From Ypsolopha sequella (Eukaryota; Arthropoda; Insecta; Lepidoptera; Ypsolophidae): 64,000 nt of DNA. Positions 12,396-23,405 of the stretch are shown one piece after another. Position 1 is the first letter of the stretch; each line of letters opens with the position of its first letter. A program made the position numbers and the translations under genes. Below the pieces are notes generated by a model, which saw only the letters and a list, made by a program, of their open reading frames with translations, did no database searches and was not told the DNA's origin. The stretch lies in NCBI GenBank assembly GCA_934047225.1, contig OW203990.1:29739045-29803044 (forward strand). The letters run 5' to 3'.

Positions 12396-13680
12396 ATGGT
12401 AAGAGTGGGTCACTTCATCACTCCTCCATGGTACACATCATGCCCTTTTGGATCTAACTTTCCTTTTTAATTGAATCAGCAAAGTAAATCTAACACACAC
12501 TACGCCAAAATAACCACCTTATACAACCCTCGATAACTAAGTCCCAAATGTCGCGGTGACAGTTTACTGGAAGTAGCCGCCGTCAGGACCGTTCTGTATG
12601 AATTAGGATATTCCAAGTTTTGTCGCATTATTTATGAAGGGTTTACAAAATATTAATATTCAACTCGAGTTTCTTTAACGGCTTTTAAATATTAGCAATC
12701 TTTCACCAATTTGACCTTATATATGGTTGACCACGAACGTTTCATGTATAAAAAGCTATCCCCCCGTCCCTTCATGCCCCTCGCCGCGCCGCTCCGTGGA
12801 TGCGGCACGTGACCACAGTGATGAACGTCTGAGGAGCCCCCCCCCCCCCAGCCCTGACAAGCGCGAGGGGGGACGTGACGGTAATTCACCAGGGAGGATA
12901 ATCTAAATGTTTATAAAACACCATCATCATGTCATGCAGATAACATTTTACGACATAATACGTTTTTGAATTATTTTCAATAATTAGTTACAGATGGTGT
13001 ATCACACGAAGACCGTTATGCTATTATTGTAGTAGTTACGTGGACAGATAACTGAGTTTTGTTTTGTTGCGCGTTTTGTAGCAGTCCCGAAGTGTACACA
13101 CTTGACCAAAGTGTGTGCACGCACCACACAAACATAGCCAAATGTACTTCGTGATGTAGAACATCTGCAGATGAAACTATATTTGTATCAATTTTCTGTC
13201 TCTGTCTGTCCACTCATCTGTGAAATCAGTCGGAAGTCATAGCAAAGGACACATTTCTAAACAGCCATTTCTCAAGTGACGTCACACGTAGGCAAATTGA
13301 AGTTGCAGCTTTATCGTAAAAGTACTCACCATTATATGTTTTCTTAGACCAGAAGTTCTAAAATACGCCTTATTAAACCTAAATCTAGAAATGGTTTTCG
13401 AATTAATTAACACACCTTTACATCATTTAATCTAAGCGAATTTGATTCCTTTTCCTTTTTCCTTCAAACACGTTGTTCTATCCATCAATATGAACAACTT
13501 TTAAAAGTATTATTCATTTCAGTACTAAACACATTTAATAAACGAAAATATTAAAATCCAAATATATTATAAGTATATTATACTTATTAAATATTTTTTA
13601 ATATTTTAATATTATACAGAACCTACTTTTAAAAAATCTAAAAAAATGTTATACTTAATAAATAACTTGAAATATAAATA
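12396..13680. other. Unassigned DNA with a C-rich patch
   Basis: The stretch is AT-rich apart from a GC-rich patch at 12765-12890 with a run of ten or more C. Two short reverse frames (12692-12889 and 13016-13213) have no recognisable features. Confidence 0.4.
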
Positions 13681-14366
13681 AAAACCGGCCATGTGCGTGT
13701 CGGGCCACACTCAGTGTAGGGTTCCGTAGTTGCCCTGCATAATATGCGGACTTCTTCTCTAAGTACATTTATAAGTTTGTCGACTAATACAGATCACGCC
13801 TAACTTCTAGTACGCTCGGAAGTTGCTCTTCCCAAGAACGGCCCATACATTTTGTTCCTGCTGATGCGAATCGCCCCGTGTTTAGAGGGAACTAAAAGTT
13901 TGGCGCGATCTGTACTCGTTAACTTGTAAAGCCTACTTAGCTGTGATAGTTTTCCTTTTTATTTCGTTATGTATACTACTGCCGTGATTTTTTTACGTCT
14001 CCAAATACAACCGTTTCGCTGGCAGGGGACACTTGACTCTAATAAAAATTAACACTTAAAACTTAATATTTCGCAAACGAAACCCTGGATCGAAAAATGG
14101 TCTTGTCATAGCCCCGATATTTTTTAAATTACCTATCCAATGACACCCCACATTAGGGGATAGACGAGAAAAAAATCATCCCCACCTTACGTGTTTTTCA
14201 AAATTTTACTATACCACTTTATCGATGTGATAAATATGTATATCCATGCCAAATTTTAGTTTTCTAGTAATAATAGTCTCGGAGCTAAGCCGCGGGCAGA
14301 CAGACAGAGAGACAGACGGACATGGCGAAATTATAAGGGTTCCTTGTTGTTGACTACGGAACCCTA
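13681..14366 (+). mobile_element. Dispersed element bounded by agggttccgta / tacggaaccct, copy 1
   Basis: It starts ccggccatgtgcgtgtcggg, with agggttccgtag just inside, and ends gacggacatggcg...gactacggaaccct, so its ends are short inverted repeats. It has no coding capacity. Other copies are at 20844-22250 and 57130-57945, with a fragment at 18455-18495. Copies 1 and 2 share cttgtaaagcct, agctgtgatagttttcc and tatttcgcaaac. This is a very common lepidopteran nonautonomous repeat type; I do not assign a superfamily. Confidence 0.75.
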
Positions 14367-15061
14367 TATTGTGCACTACAGTTCGTATTACGACGTAAAT
14401 TGTCTAAATCGAACAAATTTGAACAATCAACTAAATGTTTCGTCTTGTAGGTAGGTACATAATGTCTTAACAATATATTTAACAATATATTGATGGTATT
14501 AAACATATTTACGTGCAGTTTGTTCAGTCAGCACAAGATTGAGTTGGACAGTTCTATGTTCTATCCAACAGAAACTCATCGCAGTTTAGCACGTCGTGTC
14601 TTTGTAAACTCAATTTATTGATAAATAAAATTATTTACACGTCAATACAAATTTATTGTTTTATTTTTGTAACTTACGTCCCTATATAATACTATAATAC
14701 TATATATACTAGGTATATAATGCTATATGTATACTCGAGCGGTATCTATTTTTTTTTCTTAAGCTTTAGGATACCTATATGGCTGAACTACCCCACACCT
14801 GCCTTCTCACGAGTACTAACTTCAATACAATACCTCAATACTTGTACAATACCTCATCGCAAGGATGAGGGGGTCTCTATTGTCCACTCTCGAGTGAGGT
14901 CGACCCCTCCAGATCTGAATAAAGTCAGTCTCAGATTAAAAAAATATTTATTTAATCAGATCCTACTCGAGTTGATTGCTAACAATTGTGTATGGGAAGT
15001 TAATGTTAAGGTATGCTGATTGAAAAATCGTTTCCAAATTATTATTTTTTGTTTACGTGCA
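14367..15061. other. Unassigned AT-rich DNA
   Basis: No gene or element is recognised. Short direct repeats of ttaacaatatat occur at about 14468-14492. The 99-codon frame at 14720-15019 has no domain. Confidence 0.4.
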
Positions 15062-15160
15062 TACATAACTATACTCACGCCTGTCTCACCGAGGGGTAGA
15101 CAGAGACTACAGATTTCCATCTGCTACGATCCTGACACACCTCTTTCGCATCTTCTTCTT
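15062..15160 (-). pseudogene. LINE C-terminal fragment, family E copy 1
   Basis: The reverse-strand frame reads AKEVCQDRSRWKSVVSVYPS and stops at about 15075. The same tail occurs at 45069-45330, where about 55 more codons upstream are retained. The short charged tail with C-x-D-R-x-x-W is the style of the end of LINE reverse-transcriptase proteins. Only the last 20-30 codons survive here. Confidence 0.55.
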
Positions 15161-15166
15161 TATCAG

Positions 15167-15530
15167 GTGGTAGAGCTGATGCCGGGCTTGACTGTGGAGG
15201 TACCATCATCTTACTTGGAGACCCCCTTGAAGTAATTCGGAGGAGAGTAAGAGGACAGCTCACAGGCAAAACACCAGGAGGCCCACCATGCCTAGGACCG
15301 ATTGATGGCGGTATATCCATCCCTAATAGCCGGGCCTTATATGGAACAGACTGGTGACGGGCAGCGGCGTTACTGATGCGAAGGTTCCGGCACCGCGCTC
15401 ACCAACCCGCCTGCCCAGCGTGTGTGAGTATGGGCAATTCTTCCAGGATGACCGCCGGGAGTGTGCAAAGTCCTGGAAAGGCTTATGTCCAGTAGTGGAC
15501 GAACTAGGCTGATGGATGGATTCACTGATG
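15167..15530 (+). repeat. Dispersed repeat family A, copy 2 (longest)
   Basis: It begins ggtggtagagctgatgccgg, includes gatggcggtatatccatccc, ggcagcggcgttactg and caacccgcctgcc, and ends tatgtccagtagtggacga and ggctgatggatgga. It is the most complete of the three copies in the window and serves as the reference for the split copy at 52963-54511. Confidence 0.75.
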
Positions 15531-15884
15531 ACGACTCCATTGCAAGAGTCGAAATATAAGGTAACATTTTCTTTCTTTCTTCTAAAGTGTGTCTATATAC
15601 GTTTGAATTCATCGTGTAAAGTCCAAGCACACAACAGAATCAAATTTGTACTCACATATTAATATGATTCTCGAAGTGACGTAACCTTGTCTGACCCTGA
15701 CCTTACTTTGTCTGATCCACCTTAAACTTCACATGTGTAGTCTCTATCACCTACTAAACCATAAGAATACGGGCGGATGAATAAATTTCGGATTTTTTCT
15801 TTATTTTACGTTAATGTATATTTTATTTTATCCATATAATTCTAATACTGATCAAATTTTAAATTATATTTATTTACATTATTG

Positions 15885-16258
15885 AAAATGTATCGTCAGG
15901 ATAAGAATCCCCAAGAGGGTGTCAGAGGTGTTCCCACACCTGGTACACCCGCTTTTCACCGACGATTATTACGTTCAAAACGTAATGGGTAATGACTAGT
16001 GAGTCCTATCGCCTTCGGACACAAATGGACCAACAGCTTCACGTGATTTCCGCAGCACACAGACTGAACGAACACTAATATATACATATGTGACGCGGGA
16101 ATTGAACCCACGACTTGTAGCAGGCGAGCGGTGTACCACTATATGTACCGCGGGAATTGAACCCACGACTTGTAGCAGGCGAGCGGTGTACCACTATATG
16201 TACCGCGGGAATTGAACCCACGACTTGTAGCAGGCGAGCGGTGTACCACTATATGTAC
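15885..16258 (-). mobile_element. tRNA-derived SINE with amplified head
   Basis: On the reverse strand the order is tRNA-like head (agtggtacaccgctcgcc = A-box region; gggttcaattcc = B-box), then a body with gaaggcgatagg, cgtaataatcgtcggtgaaa and cacctctgacaccctc. The same body occurs at 17195-17350 and 40385-40620, and partly at 10690-10790. RNA polymerase III would transcribe such an element from internal boxes. The head is present three times in tandem (next entry), which is unusual. Confidence 0.7.
16094..16258 (-). repeat. 55-bp tandem triplication of a tRNA-like core
   Basis: Three nearly identical 55-bp units start at 16094, 16149 and 16204. Each contains, on the reverse strand, a sequence like a tRNA A-box (gtggtacaccgctcg) and B-box (gggttcaattcc) about 20 nt apart. 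The spacing is shorter than in a full tRNA, so the units are cores rather than whole tRNA genes. Confidence 0.85.
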
Positions 16259-16261
16259 CGT

Positions 16262-16355
16262 GGAAATCTCTGCTAAGAGATAAGCTCGTCTATGTACATG
16301 TTATATCTAATGCAATCGTTATTATATTTATGTGTGTAGAATAAAGAATAAAGAA
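16262..16355 (+). mobile_element. LINE 3' end (family B1), forward fragment
   Basis: aatctctgctaagagataag, then ctcg, and near the end tgtgtagaataaagaata match the reverse complement of the 3' untranslated ends at 11255-11690 and 19337-19680. Only about 95 bp remain. It directly abuts the SINE head triplication, in opposite orientation. Confidence 0.65.
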
Positions 16356-16732
16356 AACACTGATTTAAACCCCCATTGAATCCATCGTTAGATATGGAGT
16401 TTATAAATACTACCTTACTTTGTATTTAAATATGTATAGTTTATTAAATGAAACATATCAAGATTCATCATTTCCTTATTTTTACCAAAATTCCAAATTT
16501 CTTTCTTTAATTATGAAATATTATCCCCCAAATTCCTAGTATCTGTCTATACTTCATTCCAGATAAGATTAGAAAGAGAATTTTGGATTTGATGAGAATG
16601 AGCAGAATGAGTAGATTCCATTTTACATTCTTTGTTTTGTTATTTGGAATGGAGTAGAGAATACGATTTTTTTTCACAAACTTATTAAAAGTAGTAGCAA
16701 ATAAAAAGCGACAGAAGACATTCTCGTCCCGG

Positions 16733-16797
16733 TAGTACTTCAGACTGTCCCGTAATACTTCAGACTGTCCCGTAATACTTCAGACTGTCCCGTAATC
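16733..16797. repeat. 20-bp tandem repeat, about three copies
   Basis: The unit cccgtaatacttcagactgt repeats three times with a slightly different first copy. No coding meaning is apparent. Confidence 0.85.
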
Positions 16798-16859
16798 CAT
16801 TTATCTACAAATAGCCGAACAAATCCGAGCAATCGTCACAGGCTATAAAAGTAACAAAT

Positions 16860-16990
16860 TTGTGGGTCAGGCGAGCGAGGGGGTGAAGCTGCGGCGAGCG
16901 CGGGGTAGTGGGCGGGGCGGGTCGATATCTGCTGATAGAGCTGATGATAAACTGGATGCCAGCGGGGATGTGGACGACACAGCATGGCTG
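16860..16990. other. GC-rich island
   Basis: This stretch is strongly GC-rich in AT-rich surroundings (gggtagtgggcggggcgggt). It could be a conserved noncoding or promoter piece or part of an old repeat. No frame or motif decides. Confidence 0.25.
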
Positions 16991-17194
16991 ACCATAGACT
17001 AACGAAATGTGCGTTTGTTTACTTCATACCTTAATACACATATAAGAAATATATTACAGAAAATATTTATAAAGATAGCTTTTACTCGTATTTGATGGCA
17101 AAAATAATAAAAACACATAGAATTTTTTTGATTACCTCTTCAAGGAGGCCGTCATATCTTGAATAATACAATAAATAATATATAAATAAATAAT

Positions 17195-17350
17195 ATCGTG
17201 GTGACATGAATCCCCGAGGAGGTGTCAGAGGTGTTCCGAGTATGACCTGTGAAATTCAAGTCACAGTCCACACTCGGTACACCCGCGTTTCACCGACGAT
17301 TATTACGTCCCAACGTGGTGAGCCCTATTGCCGTTCTTCGGACACAAATA
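17195..17350 (-). mobile_element. SINE body fragment (same family as 15885-16258)
   Basis: gaggaggtgtcagaggtgtt, acccgcgtttcaccgacgat and gtgagccctattgcc match the body of the SINE at 15885. The tRNA-like head is missing, so the copy is 5'-truncated. Confidence 0.65.
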
Positions 17351-17954
17351 CACAATTTTAGGGTATGCAGGTTACACAATAGTAACACAAGTTTTAGATA
17401 CTACAGTAGAGCCACTGAGTGATGGCGCCTATGACGTTTAAATGCCTACAAAGTATCGTAATTATTTATAAGCAAGTGTGAATTAAAAAATGTAATACTT
17501 CATTGTTGATAGTGATGTACTACTTGTTTCGGTTATTATTTTTCGATTTGAATGTTGCTTTATTGTGCAATAGAATTCGTATAGAAACAAAGTTTTTTTT
17601 TTAAAGTTTCTCATTTTTTATACGTGTTTGAGGTCGCCAAGTTACGCGATAATATTTAATTAAAAACAAAACAATGACGAAGTTAAACTAAACGAAAATA
17701 AATGATAGTAAAATACTTTTTTCGATTTAGATATTTAAACATCTCTTGGGGGCCCCGGGGCACTACACCGCATAGCCCTCCGATAGCTACGCCACTGGTT
17801 TTGGCACATTTTCCTTTTGTATCATTATGTTGAATGTTGAATGACGTGTCTAATGTTGAGTAAACTCACACTTGATTTTTATTTTTAACCGAAATTTGAA
17901 ATGTACTTCATCACTAAATGCAGCTGTCATAAGTGCCATCACTCAGTGGCCCTA

Positions 17955-18075
17955 CTTTATACATACTATGCATATAAATTCCGAAAAACTCATTGGTGCA
18001 TGCCCGACCAGAGATCGAACCTGGATCTTAAGATTGAGTGGCCAGCGTTCTACCCCGTGTGCTACCACCACTTCT
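17955..18075 (-). mobile_element. tRNA-derived SINE head, family F copy 2
   Basis: On the reverse strand: gtggtagcacacggggtaga, acgctggccactcaatctt and ccaggttcgatctctgg. The first part resembles an A-box and the last a perfect B-box (ggttcgatctc). Both this copy and that at 12300 continue into 'ggaatttatat'. The acceptor stem does not close, so it is a SINE head or tRNA relic, not a tRNA gene. Confidence 0.55.
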
Positions 18076-18454
18076 AATATTAACTATCTTGGAGCATGTA
18101 AATTAACTATAGGTATAAAACTCATTGTTCAACCGGGCAGGATTCGAAGTCGGGACTGTACCCCCTCCCCCCCCCGTCCTGCTGCTGCACTAAATGCTCG
18201 TGTGAATGACTCGGTCAGTAATCAGCGTGAAACAACAAACAACCCCTCATTTAACCTCATACCTGTCCACTTATTGTTCATTGCAGCCGGAACACTCCGC
18301 AGTCGAGGTGAAACCAGTTCACATAACTAGTTACTCTCAGAAATATCTGCAAACCGAATGAAATGAATTGGCAACAAGTATGTACGAGTAATTATGAACT
18401 TTAATTGTGTACGACATGATTCATTTTGAATATTAAAAAAACATATTTTTTTTA

Positions 18455-18495
18455 GGGTTCCGTACCTCAAAATGAAAAAAAGGAACCCTTATATA
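18455..18495. mobile_element. Short relic of the agggttccgta element
   Basis: agggttccgtacctcaaaat followed about 15 bp on by aaggaaccctta gives both end motifs in about 40 bp. It is probably an internally deleted copy or an end-to-end junction of the family at 13681. Confidence 0.5.
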
Positions 18496-18499
18496 GAAA

Positions 18500-19336
18500 G
18501 AAAGAAAGAAAGAAAACAGATTTATTGCCAAAAAAAAAATATATAAGTGTTACAATGAAGACATATAAATAATTAAAAGACAAACTTACGAACTAAATTT
18601 AAAATAAACAAACTTAAAAGAAATATAATGTCGATTAAATATTCTTTGTTCTTTTTGGCAACAGGTGGCACGCTCAGCTGTGCTGCTAGATTAAAAAACT
18701 AACAGCGCTGTTTTTCAACGTACACCCAGGACAAAAAATATACAAATTTCTATTCAATAAATTGCAGAAGGCGCATAAATCATAAAATTAGGAAAAAAAA
18801 ATACTTAATATTAAACATGCTAAGTGCGTTAAAAAAAAAAAAAAAGAATACGAGAGTTAAAAAGAGTGTTGTGTATATAGAGGTGTAACTGGTATCTTAT
18901 TTACGTTCAATGATTATATATGTGTATAAACTATTATAAAAATATTTTCTTTTTGTAGGTATAGGACTGAACTAAACTAAGTAAATAAATATATATAAAT
19001 ATTATTAAATCACAAGCGAACCCCAGAATCAGGAAAATGGTCTGCTAGCTGAAGAGCTAGCGATCTGGTGATATAATCGCTTTGTTGTCCGTCTGCCTGT
19101 CTGTGATGACCCATTTGCTCGGACCTAATCAAGTTTAAAATGATACCTCCTACCGTAAAAGAATGAGGCTTCTAACTTGACGCGAAAAAAGTTATTGCAC
19201 TTTACATAATCAATTTCATACAAATTTGCTCAACATGAACACCTATAGGGCACTTATAATTGACTTAGAAACTTGAAATTTCGTAATTTACACGTAGGTC
19301 TTATAGCAAACAGATAAGAAAAAATATGAAAATTCT
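18500..19336. other. Unassigned AT-rich DNA with (aaag)n
   Basis: A short (aaag)n tract lies at about 18499-18515, and a run of about 16 A lies at 18830-18846. Nothing resembling a gene is seen. Confidence 0.4.
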
Positions 19337-19680
19337 TTATACTTTATTGTACACAGAAATACGAACACAGACAGTTACAGTAAAAGGTATATACATATGG
19401 GTTAACTTGTCTCTAATAAGATTTCTTACAGCAAACCATTGAGGAAACAATTAAAATTTAAATGAGAGTAATCATACACGTGCACAAAAATAAAGTTTCC
19501 CTAAATATAAAAATAAAATATAAATAATATATAATAATATAATATAATAATAATGTACTTCTATTATTATATGCATAAAATACATACCATAACTATAAAT
19601 ATAATATTATTAAATAAATAAATATATATATATATATATATATATAATATCTTCTTATTCAGAAAGCGAAAGGTTTCAGT
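19337..19680 (-). mobile_element. LINE 3' end (family B1), second reverse copy
   Basis: The reverse-strand end tgtgtacaataaagtataaa and the internal agacaagttaaccc / gcaagaaatcttat region parallel the copy at 11255. The last codons read LSLSE followed by a stop near 19660-19675. A (TA)n tract at 19622-19647 lies inside the untranslated part. Confidence 0.6.
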
Positions 19681-20843
19681 TTTCAGTTTCTTTACTATAC
19701 AATAAGACACTTCAATTGTACATAAAACTACTCGCTTTGATTGTGGAAAATTTTATTTATTATTTCTATTTAATTATTTTATTTTAAGTGTTATTTGTAA
19801 AGTTTATTTATTTATTTATTTATGGAATGATATACATATGTAATACTTGATAGTATGCATACTGAATAGAGGTGCATATAATTTTATAATTAGTGTATTC
19901 TCTCCAGAAATGACAGAAAACCAGCGAGTTTAGGTTAAACCCTCTTTCTTTTTATCAGCGATTCGGGAAGGTGAAGTAAATTTTTATAATTTGTGCTGTA
20001 GCACAGAAAAAAAAGTAGTGATGTAGCCATGAATTATATGCTCAAGTTGTTATTATACTTATTTAAATGAAAAGGAGCTATAATCAGTACGAGTATGGTT
20101 AATAATAAGTGGTTGCGGGTCAAGAGTGCACGTCGGAGAACATTTAAAACTGACATTTCAATAAATTACGTCGTCGTCATCAGCAAGTCGCGACTCATCC
20201 TCCATTAATGTACTTACATCTGTAATTTTACCGCCAATAAAGGCTTTACGTAAAATCAATTTGTATATCATTGATCTGTCGGCCTCCTTCGTTCATCCGT
20301 CCGGATAACGCAGGGCAGCGTTAGGCTTTTAGATCTCTTGTCGGGCCAAATTTGGCTGCGTCCGGCCCATCCGCCTTTTGTTAGACTTTTTATATATATC
20401 GTTCAGTCACTTCAGTCACAAATGAGCGAGCGATACGAGACTCGCTGACTCGCCAAGACACGCAAATATTATTGCTCCTGGTCGATGTACGAAGTCTCAT
20501 TACATTCAGATCGGGCGCAAAGTTTACGATGAGATGAACTGTCCAACTCTTTGAGTATTAAACCAATAAGGTCGAACTATTTCTTAATTTAGTTTTATAT
20601 TTAGGGGTATAGGAATGTTTATTATCAATTATCACATTTCACCCGCTTTTCACGCCCACGTTTATTCAATATTTGCCCCTATTTTGGCTTGGCGGTTACT
20701 TTATCAACACCCCTTGTATCCTATAAGTACATATGTTGACCAGTCAGTATGATGATAATAAAGAAAACAGCACCCAAATCTGTTGAGTGGATCTTGAATT
20801 AAAACGGATCATACAAACAGACAAAAAAAATCTTTGAAAAAAT
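19681..20843. other. Unassigned AT-rich DNA
   Basis: A (ttat)n tract lies at about 19804-19823. No gene, array or long inverted repeat is seen. Confidence 0.4.
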
Positions 20844-21102
20844 GGCTAAGTGCGTGTCGGGCCACGCGCTGTGTAGTGTTCCGTAGTCGCCCGTCACAAT
20901 ATGCGGAGTTAGGAGGGGGCTGCTTATTTCATGCTATAAAATAGAATAGAATAAATCGTATTTCAGATCATTAAAATCCATAATGGTTAGTAATAATTAT
21001 TAAAAAAAATATTATATGCTAAGGTACAACAATTTAATTTAATTTATTTACATTTTTATTTGAAGCAAGGTGGATACTGATCCAGTCCTCGAATATGGGG
21101 CT

Positions 21103-21635
21103 CAGTGTAGCCACCTCTACAGTTTTAACTGTAGATTTGCAGTTTATTCTATATCGTCACAGTTTTTGGTACAGACCTCCAAATCTACAGTTTTTTGAAA
21201 CCTGAGAGATTTCCCCTGCTATCAAAATTAACTAAAAAGTTTTTGTGTCTACCGCACAGTACAGCAACGGTAGAACGTTTGTTTTCAAGTATAAATCTTA
21301 TGAAAACCAAACTTAGGAATAAACTGTCTACCACCACCATAAAAGGCACTTTACATACAAAATCTGAAATTAAAAATTGTTTCGAGTTCAATGCTAACAA
21401 TGACCATTTAAAGAGATTTAGTAAAAATATGTACGATTACAAGAATAAAAATGAAAAAATATTTGTAAATATAAAGTTGATTTATTAATAAAAGTAAAAT
21501 TTAAATACTTTATTATGTTGTTTTATTGAAAGAAAAGCTGTAGATTTACAGTTCTGTAAGTAGAAATTTACACCTTTCTACAGTTTTTTGAAAGCTTGTT
21601 TGTAGTTTTAGTCTAGATTGGGGTTGGCAACACTG
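21103..21635 (+). mobile_element. Internally deleted hAT transposon with perfect 8-bp target duplication
   Basis: The left terminus reads cagtgtagccacctctacag and the right terminus, reverse complemented, reads cagtgttgccaaccccaatc, a typical hAT inverted repeat. The 8-bp sequence atggggct lies immediately on both sides (21095-21102 and 21636-21643). The 533-bp body keeps only the 3' part of the transposase frame plus subterminal repeats (ctacagttttttgaaa occurs near both ends). The element cannot move on its own but may be mobilised by a full-length relative. Confidence 0.93.
21195..21488 (+). pseudogene. hAT transposase, C-terminal dimerisation region
   Basis: The frame reads FPLLSKLTKKFLCLPHSTAT, VERLFSSINLMKTKLRNKLS, then TIKGTLHTKSEIK. 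This is the conserved hAT C-terminal dimerisation domain, with the S-x-x-x-E-R-x-F-S motif seen here as STATVERLFS. hAT transposases are usually 500-700 residues, so about 85% is absent, including the BED zinc finger and the catalytic region. The ATG used is internal. The surviving frame is undamaged, which suggests a young deletion derivative. Confidence 0.88.
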
Positions 21636-22598
21636 ATGGGGCTGTCCATGAGAACGGACAAGACTGTTGGTGCTGTCGCGAACGCGCGCCATCAGGGAGG
21701 ATACCTATAAATGAACATATTATTTTAATTATTTTCAATGGAATTTGCACGAAATATTCTTTTATAAATTGTTCGACTATTAAGCATTAACTTGTAAAGC
21801 CTTCTTAGCTGTGATAGTTTTCCTTTTAACTTCGTTACACAATATACCTACTACTGTCGTGAATTTTTTCACATATCCAAAAACAACGGCTTAGATGACA
21901 TGTAGGACTCAAACAAAAATGTGCACTATAAAGCTTAATATTTCGCAAACGGATCCCTGAATCGAAAAATGGTTTTCACACATCCGCAATATTTTTGTAC
22001 ATCCTACAACTACATCCCACTCCATGGGATAGACGAAAAATAAATCATCCCCACTTTACGTGTACGGAGGGAATCATGATTTAAAAAAAAACGATATTTA
22101 TTGTATCATTTTGTCGTGATTATTATGTACGTATTGTGTACCCATACCAAATTACAGCTTTCTAGTACTAAGAGTATCTGAACTAAGCCGTGGACAGACG
22201 GACGGACATGGCGAAACTATAAGGATTCCTTGTTGACTACGGAACCCTAAAATTTATGTTTTTACAGTACAATACTAATAAATAACCCATTTTATTTAAA
22301 ATTTCGTAAAAATATAATGGATACGTCAACTTCTTTACTACAATATTATTGGTATAGTAAACGTATTATTAATATTAAACGTATAATAATAGATTAATAG
22401 TATAGATAAGCACATGAATAGTCCTTGGAACCATCATCAGTGTGAGTACTACGTGAACAGAAAGCTGAACGATATCACGAATTATTTATAAATTTTGCAC
22501 ACAATTCTGTATTTGGTACCTCAATAACCAACAATAAAAACACTTATTGGTTTTGTTAAAATTGTCATTTTTCGTCGTCATAAGTAATGTTCTTCGAC

Positions 22599-23271
22599 TA
22601 AATGTGTCTACATGAACAATAACATGACCATCAGATATATACCAGTAGACAACACAATCCTCTACTAAATGTGTCTACATGACCAATAACATGACCATCA
22701 GATATATACCAGTAGATAACACAATCCTCTACTAAATGTGTCTCCATGACCAATAACATGACCATCAGATATATACCAGTAGATAACACAATCCTCTACT
22801 AAATGTGTCTACATGACCAATAACATGACCATCAGATATATACCAGTAGATAACACAATCCTCTACTAAATGTGTCTACATGACCAATAACATGACCATC
22901 AGATATATACCAGTAGATAACACAATCCTCTACTAAATGTGTCTACATGACCAATAACATGACCATCAGATATATACCAGTAGATAACACAATCCTCTAC
23001 TAAATGTGTCTCCATGACCAATAACATGACCATCAGATATATACCAGTAGATAACACAATCCTCTACTAAATGTGTCTACATGACCAATAACATGACCAT
23101 CAGATATATACCAGTAGATAACACAATCCTCTACTAAATGTGTCTACATGACCAATAACATGACCATCAGATATATACCAGTAGATAACACAATCCTCTA
23201 CTAAATGTGTCTCCATGACCAATAACATGACCATCAGATATATACCAGTAGATAACACAATCCTCTACTCA
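22599..23271. repeat. 67-bp tandem array, 10 copies
   Basis: The period is 67 bp, with starts at 22599 and 22666 and then regularly to 23269. Each unit holds taaatgtgtctacatgacca, cagatatataccagtagata and acacaatcctctac. Variation is slight: the first unit has 'catgaac' and 'agacaac', and three units have 'tccatg' for 'tacatg'. No frame is conserved. Confidence 0.97.
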
Positions 23272-23329
23272 TAAAGTTTTTAATATTTATATGATTGTAA
23301 AGAATGCACGCATATTTCCGCGATCACAA

Positions 23330-23405
23330 GAAATAACCAGAATTCTTTTGAACCCGTAACCTTGTGTATCTGCAGTATGAGTAACATGTACCACGCTACG
23401 AGATG
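23330..23405 (-). mobile_element. tRNA-like relic (SINE head)
   Basis: On the reverse strand: gtagcgtggtacatgttact and aaggttacgggttcaaaag, i.e. an A-box-like and a B-box-like sequence at tRNA-like spacing. The stems do not pair well, so it is not a functional tRNA. Confidence 0.45.

Larger units (their letters stand above)
20844..22250 (+). mobile_element. agggttccgta-type element, copy 2, interrupted by insertions
   Basis: The left end (aagtgcgtgtcgggccacgc) and the right part (cttgtaaagccttcttagct ... gactacggaaccct) match copy 1 at 13681. Copy 1 is about 690 bp; this copy spans 1.4 kb because foreign DNA from about 20930 to 21770 interrupts it. The insert includes a LINE-tail-like piece (atttcagatcattaaaatcc, about 20950-21000) and the hAT element at 21103-21635. 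Confidence 0.7.

Noticed and set aside
16094..18075. Functional tRNA genes
   Set aside because: A-box and B-box sequences are present, but acceptor and T stems do not pair and the cores are too short; they are SINE heads or relics.
17872..18330. A 152-codon forward frame as a gene
   Set aside because: It runs through a tRNA-like SINE head and a C-rich run, with no domain or composition typical of coding DNA.
22599..23271. CRISPR array
   Set aside because: The 67-bp units are repeated in full with no unique spacers, and the DNA is eukaryotic. The same holds for every other array here.
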